Source: Trichoplax sp. H2 (taxonomy: Eukaryota > Placozoa > Uniplacotomia > Trichoplacea). From it: a stretch of 64,000 nucleotides of DNA. Positions 11,944-23,800 of the stretch are shown in pieces; the first letter of the stretch is position 1, and each line of letters opens with the position of its first letter. Below the pieces are notes generated by a model. It had not been told where the DNA came from, did no database searches, and saw only the letters and a program-made list of their open reading frames with translations. The stretch lies in the NCBI GenBank assembly GCA_003344405.1, contig NOWV01000039.1, forward strand, positions 310,001-374,000. Reading direction: 5' to 3'. A program made the translations under genes and the position numbers.

Positions 11944-14874
11944 TTAAAACTTTTTTCGATTCATCATACACGCAATGTATTTTATAACTTGCATTTTAAA
12001 TGCTTTTCTTAGCTGATATTCATTTAATTTAATACCGTTACCACATTTAACCCCAGCAAAAACAGAAACGTATGTGATTAAGAATGTGGTTGCAGATTCA
12101 ACGTATGAATCGATACTTTTTAAGTTATCAAATATAAGTATGGAGGAAAAATAGATCATTGATATAATAACTAGTAGTATAATATGTAAAATCAAATGCG
12201 ACACGTTATAATAACAGCCTGGATATAATTTTACGATTTTTTCATGTAGTTTTACGGGAACGGCAACAATACCGTATGATAAATTATAGTACGCGATTCC
12301 TAGCCATGAAGCAATGAAATCTTCCATCTCCTTATTTGCATTATAATCATGTACAGTTTTCATTAATTGATTAATCGATATGGATTTACATAAACTGCCA
12401 TTCTTTATAGAGATAGTATTATCGATGGTTGACTTTAAATTGCATAATATATCAAGCTTGAATTCTGATGCTTCCAAATCAGCCATTTTTTTCGTAGGTG
12501 TTATCCGCATGTAGAAGCATGCATGCTTCTCTAGTAATAGGAAAGAATGCAACGATTCAGGGATTTCAATATTATCTATTATCAATCTGATCATCACATT
12601 CGTTAATGATTTTGGCACTTTTACATCATTTGCCTTGGGTAATGCATCACAGATTTGAAACTTTAAGATAGCTTTGGTGAAAAAGTGACTATCACACAAT
12701 AGCTCACTTTGTAATTCCTGTCTAATTTCATGCAATACTTTAACGATTGTTAGTCTATCATCAAAGTAAGTTGTCAGCTGGCAGTAAATGAAGTATACTA
12801 TAACAATTATAATTGCGATGTAAGGAAGAAAGAATTTTATATAGGGTAAAATAATAGCAGTTGTGGTAATCATATGGGCAATGATGATTGAAAAGAAAAA
12901 TGGCGTGACAAAGCTAAAGGTTATGATAAAGGCTATGATCAAAGATGAAATACTTTTGCCATACCTTGCTAAAGTAGGTTGAATTAGACGTATAAGCTGA
13001 AACGGAAAGGTAGCAAACAAGAAATGGCCAAATAGAAATGATATTGTCGATAAGAGTAATTTAAGTATTATCTTGAAAACTTTACTTTTGTGTAGACAAT
13101 CTTGAATTGAGTCATTTAATTTGGCTAACAGTACCTGCCAATATGTTTGCTGTGTTCTTAAAATAAGACACCACCGATTACATGGCGATATTTGACGTTG
13201 TTGACAATACTCTGGCTGTGATATACATGATATTGAAGTTTTAATTGGTTCTTTTTTCCTTTTATTAACTAGATAAACCCAGCGATGTATAGAATACCAT
13301 GAATTTCCTTCATAATTTCTTAGCCAGTTATTAATAAAAGTGATTTGATCAGTCGTTAACCTTAGCCAGTTAGTTAATACTATGCAACCTCCGATAGAAA
13401 GACATCCAAGGAGACAAAATGGTAAGGCAAGGTTAATTGAATAAGGATTCATAATAGATTGTATACAAATAGACATGTAAGGAATGGATAGTATAATATA
13501 TGTTAAGCAACGAGACCACCGATAATGCTTTAAGACATCAGAGTAAAATAATCGAATTTGATAACTTGGCGTTTCTTTCTCGTATGAGGATATTGCTCTT
13601 AACTTTTTGCCATGCTTTTCCCTTTAATTAATGTAAACAATAACAAGGCTTAATCCTTTTATGATTTGACAGATTTAGTACTATATTTGAAATTATATTG
13701 GTAAGAGATAATTGTCGATTGGAAATTTACGTTAGATGCAGAAATATTTCTATGTTTGACTGATTAACTTTATTATTGGCTATTGGCTGTGAGTCACTGC
13801 CCTACTCGATGCCATTGCTAGTGACAACGATCAGTGGGTTGTTTTATTCTCAGTTTTGTTCACGTCAGCAACTGCATGCAAATGGACTAAGCCCTATGGA
13901 CATTTTAACACCTAGACTTTATATGGTATGCCGCTATTAATTACTGCTCATGATGACTGAACAATTCTATATTGCAAAATAAGAATCTAAATGTGCCCGT
14001 AAAGCTTTATGTGTTAATTAATGCTGATTAATTATGAATTAGATTCTCATTGGCATAAATTATACTAGTAATAGATTTAAATTGCAAGTATGTCTACCTT
14101 GCTACAAGGGAAGCTTTTAATCTATTCCATCTATTACAATAAGCACTATACGATGTATGTCAGCCTACTCATATTTTAAGTTATATCAACACATCCTGAT
14201 CCTGCATAAACTGTTAACTTAATTTTATACCTGATAATTGGAGATGATATATCCGAATAAAAGAGTTGCAAGAAAACGCGCATAAAGTGCATTCCAGTTG
14301 TTAAACAAATCAAATAATATAAGGAAAAAAATCGATTGCTACTACTTGAATGAAATTTCTTTTCTTCCCAAATCAATTTATTACCATTGCGGCAGCATTT
14401 TAGGCACTGATAGCATTTCTGTTGACGATCGATAATGCATATCGTTGATGTTAGTAAATCAGTTTGTGTTATATTTAAGAGTACTTTGATGGAATATGGT
14501 GTAAAGCGGCATTGCTTATCATCTTGATATGTACGATAGGAAATATTGCCATTCGTCAATTGGATTGTGTATTGAAATAATTGGAGTAACCTCATGGAGA
14601 ATATTTCAAATTCGTCATTTAAAATTAGTATTGTACCACTACGACTATTTGATTTAATCCTTGTCCATGCAATGGCGCATCGTTTATCGGTGTTATTCAA
14701 GGTTTGATTCGATTGGAAATATACCACTTGTATATTACTAATCCTTTCGATTTTCGTAAAACTATGTCGATCCACTTCAAGTTCATGTTGGACCATGGTT
14801 ATGCCATGGCTAATATTAATTTGGTTAACAAATACTATCACCATGATGATTGCGGATGAAAGTAGATAATCCAT
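11944..14874 (-). CDS. Unrecognised multi-pass membrane protein with signal peptide, 2 exons
   Basis: I do not recognise this family. Exon 1 is 14874-14231 and exon 2 is 13621-11944. The donor (CAG|GTATAA) and acceptor (TTAAAG|GG) join in frame, giving about 773 residues. Residues 1-24 look like a signal peptide. Residues 25-175 form a Cys-containing, N-glycosylatable ectodomain with a cluster C-x6-C-x2-C-x2-CC near 155-170. Hydrophobic segments follow at about 182-203, 251-271, 277-301, 398-421, 438-465, 468-495, and two more near the C-terminus, so roughly eight spans. Between the fourth and fifth lies a basic, Cys-rich stretch. The C-terminus ends in a basic tail (MNRKKF). Role unknown; a receptor, channel or transporter are all possible. 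The alternative is two adjacent genes, but the second frame stays open upstream of its first ATG back to exactly this acceptor. Confidence 0.7.
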
Positions 14875-15039
14875 AGTTTATCGTCCTATTCAATACGAGG
14901 TTGGATGAAATTCGCCCAATTTAGCGTTAAAGCAGCTGGACTATGATTAGCAATCAAGAATATTAATGTATTCGATAGCTCTATTCAAACTATAGGGATA
15001 GGAAGATTTTATACCCTACTCTTATCCTCTATATATGTA
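14875..15039. promoter_or_regulatory. 5' flank of the multi-pass membrane gene
   Basis: Short spacer upstream of the minus-strand start at 14874. No defined element can be named from sequence alone. Confidence 0.3.
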
Positions 15040-15860
15040 TAACTAGAAATGGCGTCATCACCTTCCTTCATTCACCTCAGTTTGTCATGACAACTGCAAT
15101 ACCCGTGAACAAAATAGTCTAAAAAGTTACGCTTATATCACAAGCTTGTTCCTTTTTCCAGGTCAGTTGTACTATACTATCATCATTTACCCGTAAAGTA
15201 AAAAGAAAATATATCCAGCAATACCCAGTTCACTTTGCTGTCGCTTTCTTTTTATTCGCCTCCGCTTATTAATTATTCCAAGTGTGATAGACTTTCCGAA
15301 AATGCCTTAAAATTAAGTATAGTATACTGTATCATAAGCTTGGTACTACTTTCCAGTTCAAATGTACTACTGCATGCATCGCTATCATCATCTACTTGTA
15401 GAGTAGAAGTAAAAGTATGTTGTACCTGGGAAATCGTGCCATCGCTTTTCTTTCATTCGCCTCAACTTGTTATCCTAACTAAGATACACTATGCGAAAAT
15501 AGCCTAAGCTACGTCTATAGCAAGGTTGGTATCTTACAAGTCAATAAAATTGTACGCGTACAATCATGATCTGCTTGTGAAGTAAATAAAAGTAGCACCG
15601 GCAAGCATGGACTACGGAAGAGAGAATACTGTATCATTTTACTTTGTTCATGTTAGCTTGCCATTTCAACTACTGCATTGTATAGTAGTATACGGCATGG
15701 ATCATACTCGTCGAGATTTCGGATAGCGTATCCCGGCAGCAGATTGGCATCGTAATTGACCTAATTAGCTAGGCATCCATTGCAACCTTGAAACTTTGTT
15801 TAAGCCCATTCCTTCCCTATCATCCACCTGTAGATTAAACTATAGAATATAATACCTATT
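15040..15860. repeat. Degenerate tandem repeats, ~180-250 bp unit
   Basis: Four diverged copies share an ordered set of blocks: a CTTCATTCACCTCA-like segment, an AAGCTTGGTAC/TTTCCA segment, and ATCATCAT(T/C)TACTTGTAGAGTA. The last block recurs near 15179, 15384, 15563 and 15819. The 90-codon open frame at 15235-15507 lies wholly inside this repeat and is not considered a gene. Confidence 0.6.
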
Positions 15861-17473
15861 TAGGCAAATCCTATGCACTCATATACTATTGCGGTGGCCG
15901 TATGGATTCTAAGGATAATCAATTGATTCTAATATAATACTGATGCAACACAAATTAATTGTACTTACTGTAGACAACGTATCAAGCCGTAGCAGTCATA
16001 ATATTTATTCATTCAAAATGGATTTACACTTGGTATAGAAAGATCGACTCATTAATTAATCCTATTATTAGTACGCTGAATTATTTGTCAAGATTCTAAA
16101 TTCGTCTATTCTTGCATACAGCAGTAAGTTCATTCGATCAGAATGGGCTAATTAAGGATCTCCCTGGTCTGGTGAATCTTTGAATGGCTATCAGTATGGT
16201 TATTACGCAATTTGTCTTGACTTTATTCATTTAATTTCATATTTACTGATCTACCAGCCAGTAATTCAATTAATTTCATTATTATCAATTCACCATTGAT
16301 GATGAATGATGAATACATACAGTATATTAACAATGAGTCGTTGAGGCTCAAGTCATGAAGACGGTCATTAAATGCAATCTATTGACTAGGATAGTGGATG
16401 ATAATGCTGTAGTTTGGATGATGCTATAAATGAATAACTTAATACGATTGGAATTATACAAGGTGATGATCGACTTTCGACCAGACTTGTGTGTCCAAGT
16501 TATAGCACCTACACCAAGCTCGACCACCATTAAAATACAGTACAATAGTCACTTTGTATGCGTGCCACTGTCATACTGTTACAGATGCCAATCGGGCTGA
16601 CGTCAGTTTTCCATAGAAGATCAATCTCGTCCTGGAGTAGTCTATTTTATGAGCGCCGATGTGGCTACTCTCGCTATATCTATTCTTTCATAATCGAGGC
16701 ATTTTGTGTACAGCAATACCCAAAATGAGAGCTCTTGCTCCCTCTTCAGAGTTGCTATACTAAAGATGACTATTTTCTGTTTTATATCGGAAAAGTAAAA
16801 ATGATCACGCTCAGCGATGATGAAGATGTTCATATTGAACACTATACAGAACTGTATACTATAGTCTATACTGTACGTCAGAAAGGCGGGGAACCTGACT
16901 GAGTTTTGTATCAAACTCGACGGATAACTATTGTACGCTACAGTGGCTACACTGTCACTGTAACACGTACTCCATGGTGTCAATACACTGTATAGCTTCA
17001 GATGCACTAAAACACTGAACCGTGACGATACAATGAACTTACTGCCTTAGTGAATTTCTACTCTACTCTACTACACTGTGCGCAGTCAAAACAAGTTCAA
17101 GGTAGAACGAAAGAGAATATTGATCCAGTGAAACTGGTGGGGAAAAATTGTCGGCCGCCTTGTTCATTAATTAATTAATGGTAGACACAGTCAACGCCCG
17201 AAGGAAACAGTGAGTAAAAATCGAGGATATTGGTATCATTTTGCACCAGTAGAAGATACAGTGGTCGCAAATGGACTTGTATCCAATCCATTTCTCTCTT
17301 TGTAGAATTAATCATATCACTCAGTGTGTAGTCTGTCAACAACGAGTTGGCGTAGCGATGACTATACTATACTCTACAGTATAGTGCAAAATGTCGGCAA
17401 TCAAGGGACTTCCTTCTTTGTACCTAGAATTAAACTTCTCTTCTTATCCTTGATAGGTTCTATACGACCAACA
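15861..17473. other. Intergenic region upstream of VPS13
   Basis: No exon is recognised. A minus-strand open frame of 121 codons at 16642-17007 has no domain, signal peptide or splice context and is probably chance. TATACTGTAC-type dyads occur at 16850-16875 and 17362-17390, close to the VPS13 start. Confidence 0.45.
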
Positions 17474-20400
17474 ATGGTATTTGAAACACTCGTTGCCAAC
17501 TTGTTGAACAAGTACTTGGGCGAATTTGTGGTCAACTTAGACAAATCTCAACTCAATATAGGAATCTGGGGAGGTTAGATTGATTCTTCAAGTCTACCGT
17601 CAATCATCTATTGCTAGTCAACACCAAAATAGAAACTACTTCTGTAGAGACAGTAGTCACTCCCAAAATAGGCCAAAGTATTTCTTCTTTCCGTTATGGA
17701 TCGCTATGGGGAAAATCATAGCTGTACAAGAGTGAAAAATTGTTAAAATGCAATAAGAATGTCGTCAGTCATCTCCATTGCAAGAATTTCCTCACTCTTA
17801 TGAAAGCCACTATTGATAGAATTGTATCGTATCACAGACTGTATGAAAGACTTAATCCATATTGTAAAGTTGATTTGATTTGAGGATGGTAATGCCCTTA
17901 TTGACAACTAAAGCAGATATTTATATTACTTATTGTATACCAGTTGATTAATGCAAGTAGTACGTTGCAAGGTTGATAATGATCTAGAACAGTAGCTCTT
18001 CTTAACATGTAAAATAGCAGCATGTGACTAAAATGGAAGAAATATCTTGTCAACAACTTGCTGTATATGGATAGATGTGGAGGTTTTCTTAAATACAAAA
18101 TACTGTACAGTAGGTGTCAAAGGTAGTTGTAGTGTGCAGTATAGCTGTGCATCTATCGACGCCATGCATTCTGCATACAACTGTAGATTACTCTCTTGAT
18201 GATGCAGCCCCAATTTTTTTTTTTGGACCCTTATAGAATATCTTAGGCGTTTTGTACAGGATTATTCTTAAAGTAGTAGCCATTGACAAGCTTTAGTACT
18301 AAATCGATCGGTATTACTTTCCTATGTTATTTCATACTATCATCATGGGCGCTAGTAAACGGTACAATTTCTTCACTGAATAAATTCACGAATGCTGGCT
18401 GTATTTACCAATAATTATAAATCGTGGCATAGGTGTACCATGTACATACAGTCTTGATGATTTTTCTTACTAGTTCTAAAGAATGCTTTACCCCAATGTA
18501 TTGAATCCTACCGACGTAATTCTATTTGTAGTAATCTTAAATTAAAGATGCTCAAGCATTGATATCACTACAGCGGCCTAATAATACTCTACGCTAGTAG
18601 GCTTAACGTACGTTTTATAAGTGGATGAATTCAATTAAAAAGAGAATCCCCAATTAATACTCTTTAAGGCGTTATACGACGTATTCTCATAATATCACAA
18701 TTTTGGGGCACATTTACTATCCCATCACGTCTGAACCATTTATTCCTGATTTACTATTTTCGTATTTCGTATTTCACTTTCAAAATAATTCAGTAAATAT
18801 CAGTCATTACTGCACAAAATACTATTTCCTCTTACAATCACGTAATAGTGTGCTATGACCTAGATGGCTAAGGTAAATAACATATATATTAATTATTTGC
18901 AGGCGATGTGGAATTGGAAAACTTGCAATTACGCGATGGAGCGCTTGTAAGTAATTTGTTAGATGGCAAGCTTTAGTTACGTATTACTTCACAGCACACC
19001 AACACTATTGAAGTATGCATCATCTACTGTACGTTGATGCACTTTTACATGGTAAAAGCTATCCCAGCAGGAAATCTAAACAATACCATAAATAGTTTTG
19101 ATTATCATAAAAAAGAAACAGAACAATAATGCTTTTAGTTGGTACGATGTACCAAAATCTTACGATTGACTACAGCATTAAACTATGTGATTTATATCAA
19201 TTAAAATGATTATGGCTATTACGAAATACAGAATAACCGGATGCAACACAGTGATTAGCACTTCTAGCGGTCAGAAATAATAGAAACTGATCTTACTTTT
19301 ACAGTCGTTTCCTAAAATAGAAAAATTAATTTAGATTGCATTCTAAATACTAAATTCATCATTAACTTCGATGCCAATCATGTTATAATCTTGTCATGCA
19401 ACTTTATAACGGTGCTATATGAATTATCAACAATAAAACAATCACTGTATAGCCTGATTAGGCCTAAATTCTGTGTATAATAGACAGTGCGTGATATCCA
19501 CTATGCTCTGCTACTTAGTTGATACTGATATATGGTGCCGATATACATACAGTATGTCAAATTTTTAATCTCTACTGTAACCGTACTTACGTACGCGTAT
19601 ATCTTATAATAAATAGGATAAATTCAATTTGCCTATTCGTGTTCACAAGGGATTCTTACGTAAGTTTTGATAGATTTAATTATACCTCTTTCAGTTCTAT
19701 GATAGCGTAAATTTGAAGATTTCATTGCCTATGGTTATAAAATGATCTTTATTTTAGTTAACTGCAATCTCTACTAGTATAGTATTATACATATCGCTAT
19801 AAGAAATGACCTACTTATTATTTATTTATAATGGTCATTAGCTAATGGATTCTAATTTTTACTAATCTAGCTGTGTATAGTCGTACTCGGGTTTACGTCT
19901 TGTATTCTTTACTAACATTATTAAGCAAAATCTCTCGTGATATTTACTTTATGGCTCTCACAGATAAGTTGGTACTGAAAGTGCCGTGGAAGAATTTATA
20001 TTCTCAGGCTGCAACGGCTACTATTGATGGTCTTTATATAATCGCTGGGCCAAGAACTGGTAATGAATACAGCAGTCTAGCTATTACGATATTTTCTTTG
20101 CTGTTCAAAATACCCAAATTTCTATATACAACACCCATTTTTTTATCAAGATAAATTCCTACATACTTTTTTTAGATTTTGCATATGATAGCGAGCAAGA
20201 ACGAAAAAATAAGCGTAAAGAAAAGCTTGCTCAACTTGAAAACCTAGAAAAAAGTCAAACTTCTAGTGAGTATACAGTATGCTATTCAAATTACCTTCAA
20301 TATTACCTAATTCAATTTATAACCACTCTACCTGCAATATTTGGCAAAAATTAAAGCAGAACTACTAGATAAGTCTATTGGCGATATACTTTCACTATTA

Positions 20401-20840
20401 GCTGTAATTATTGTGTCCTAACGTTAAACTTAATATATTCGTATAATGTTGAAGGTCTAATGTACTAATACATATTATTAAATTAAATATAGAATCTGAT
20501 GATAAAGAGTCCTTTGCTGAGAAGTTGGGTACTTTAGTTGTCAAAAATTTACAGGTATGCTCTTCGTAAGCTAGCATGACGCAATTATTACCATTTAAGA
20601 AACTATACACTGAATTCTTATGCTTTACTATCGACACTTTTTATCGCAGATCTTTATTCGTTCTGTACACATAAGATATGAAGATAATGTAAGAAAATTT
20701 ATTATTACTGGCCGTAAAATTAAAATTTTTATTTGTTTCCAAGATTAATGCGCACTTCATACGTTATTATATTATAGATTAGCGACGTAGATGTTCCACT
20801 TGCTTTTGGAATCACTTTGGAAAATCTCTCTGCTGAGGTA
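17474..20840 (+). other. VPS13 chorein N-terminal segment
   Basis: Encodes the lipid-entry end of the VPS13 rod. Seen directly: [18 protein letters not shown], then [28 protein letters not shown], an acidic/basic coiled linker ([16 protein letters not shown]), [28 protein letters not shown] and [15 protein letters not shown]. These match the family's order. The exon between KISLPM and LVLKVPW is not resolved: the GTTATA donor after CCTATG leaves about eight expected residues unplaced. Confidence 0.85.
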
Positions 20841-23800
20841 AATTTTAATAATAAGATATCAAACGATAGAACCATCATCGTCTATATTATATATTTTACC
20901 TCTATGATCTATGTTTTAAAACAGAATCTTATAATTACACCTATTTTATTATACTGTACGCACATAATAGACAACAAATGATAATTGGAACCCTGCTTTT
21001 ATGAACGATGATAATCCATTCATATTCAAGGTAATTAAATCTCGGTATGGTGCGATGACACTGTATAACCCGGTGATCACCCAGATTAGATATCATTTGT
21101 ACATGAAAGGCAGTCTATACAAATTTACTTACGTGATGAAGGACTAAAATTGCAATTGTGCTTGTTTACAGTTTGTTCGATTGGATAATCTAGACATTTA
21201 TTGGGATTTACATGCAAAGTCTTTTCAATCACTGAATGAATCGTCTTTTCTGGTAAAGGCATACACTATTGTGATTTATTTTGATGTAGCACTCAAAGTT
21301 AGATTTGTATAATTCCTTAAATGTGCTGCTACATCAACATACGAGTATTAAATAATAATATATATATGTTTGTAACATCGTGTAATTACTTAGAGCGAGA
21401 TGAAAAACCGAATAATGCCAACAGGAAGTCTAGCTAGCGAAATTCAATACAGTTCGTATTTTATTTTGTATTTTTTCTGAAAATATGGACAAGTTTTCTA
21501 TCTCTTATTAAGAAGTGTTTTTTATAATTACATAAAGTCATCCACCCAATTAATGCTCACTTAAAGCTGAAGATCAATTCTAAACCAAAAAAGAATGAAA
21601 CCGTACCCAAAGTATGTTTAATTTTACCGGTTGTTTTCATTACAACTTAAAATTTGTTATCATTGACACAAATATCAAAAATAATAAGTAGAAGAGTTTA
21701 TCACATACCTATATGCATATTAATTAGTCAAAATAATCTTTTTCTAAACGTAGATAACAAATTTATTGCACTGCTATTCTGTGGTTGTGTCTCTTACTAA
21801 GATGCAGGTATGTTAACAGTATGAAAGTAATATTATAACAGCAAAGTATGCTAGATTAAATATTGGATGGCTCTTATTTAAATTAGTACGAAAGTATATT
21901 GAAATGGCTACAGCTACAAGAGCTTTTAATGCAAAAACGAAAATACACTAAATACCGCCCAAATTACCCACTACACCGCAACGCATCAAAATGGTAAAAA
22001 ACATGGAAAACGTTATGTTTTATGCCTTGCTAAATAACATTTATACTTTAACTACGTTTATTACTGCCTTGTGTATATTATTTTCATGGGAGTACAGGTG
22101 GAAATTTGCTTACAATTGCATTACAAATGAAGATTTACAGATAAGTTCAACTTATTCATGGAACAGAATCTTCGAATATAGGTATGTATATATATATCAA
22201 AGCCCTAGTACATTTTAGAAAGCTGCTATTTCGTTTTTACACATCTTAAGTTTGATAACATTCTCAAGTCTATTCATATATAATATCTTATACACTCTGT
22301 AGGCAGGCCAGAAAAGCTTACGAAAGAAAATATTTGGCGTCGTTATCGCAGAAGAAACCTCCCGAGAGTTTAGTGAAAGAGTTAGAGGTAAAATTCATGA
22401 CACCTCCAAGATACCAATAAGATATACTCATATGGTAGACTTCGTTGAGTATGATGGCTTAATTCTAAGTCAATAACTATAAACTAATAATAACAGGAAT
22501 TAGAGGATATCCTCGATATGGGCTGTATTGCAATTATTAGAAGAAAAATGGAAAGAAAGGTAACAAATCCTACAATATTGCGTTGAATATTATTGTAAAG
22601 TTAGGATACATTTTTTATAGTTATCGACCATGATTAAGTGTAATGTCATAACTGTCTAATTAGATGAATATATCGCGTGGAAGTAGTAAGCAAAAGAATT
22701 CTGGTTGGTTTTCGAGCATATTTGGTTCTTCAAGCAAAGATAATAAAGAGAAGAAGACGAATTCACTAGGTTAGCAGTGTAGATACTCTAGAAATTTTAT
22801 GAGATATTCTTTTCTGATGTCATTCAACTGCTTTCACGGCTCAAAATATAATTATAGGATTATCAGATCAAGAATTACAGGAATTACGCCGAGCGATTGA
22901 TTTCAACTCTAGTGAGTCCACGGATCCTACATCGAAAGAGGTAGATATCGACACCGATTAATTAGTTTGTTGATACTGAGATTACTACTGTATTATCTTA
23001 CTAACGAGTAATACGCAGCCAGATGATAATGTGCGACGCTATTAATCATTGAATGGAATCGTTTCTTATTTAAAACCTTTACAGTATATTGACTTTAAAT
23101 TGACTCTAAGCCTCGAAAATTATAAAATGGACTTAAAAGACGGAAAAAGGTAGGACAAAATGATCATATCGATAAATAAATAGGATACTGTTCTGCTAAC
23201 CCTTCTCGTCAGGAGCTAAGTAAAACTTTTAAAAAATTTGGCCCATTTAAAAGCTTGATTGCTTCCTATTACTGCATTTACAGAAATATTCTTAAAGTAG
23301 CCGTGACCGATATAGCTGCTGATGTGGCTAGGAGACCTGTTAAAAATGGAATTAGGTAAACCATTTGGAAGCCAAGCCTATCTACAAGTAGTTTGAAAAC
23401 ACTTTTAATACGTGCAAATATTTTCATCTAATGTTTCGTAAACATATTGGTTTCGTTAGTGTATGCGCTAGCCTTCAACATTTTAACGTTCTGGGATCCG
23501 AACGAAACGGTTTTGAGCCCTGTATTATCCAACCTCAGCCTGTTACCGATTCATCTACAGGTAATTGCAGTCTTGAAGCTAGATTTTGATAGCTTTAATC
23601 TGAAATTTATTTTTGAATTCTAGGTGGATGTTTTAGTGTCTTATTTGAAAAGTATCCATTAGAGAGTGTTGCAGACCAGAAGATTACCATTCAAGCGCCT
23701 TCCGTTGAAATCTGGTTCGATACTGTAAGATTAAATGAAATAAAACTGGTGTTTTCTTATCTAAAAATCTGCTAATAGTTAGATGATTTCTTTGCTGATA

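Noticed and set aside
16642-17007. 121-codon minus-strand open frame upstream of VPS13
   Set aside because: No signal peptide, domain or splice-linked neighbour is visible, and the composition fits chance translation of AT-rich DNA.
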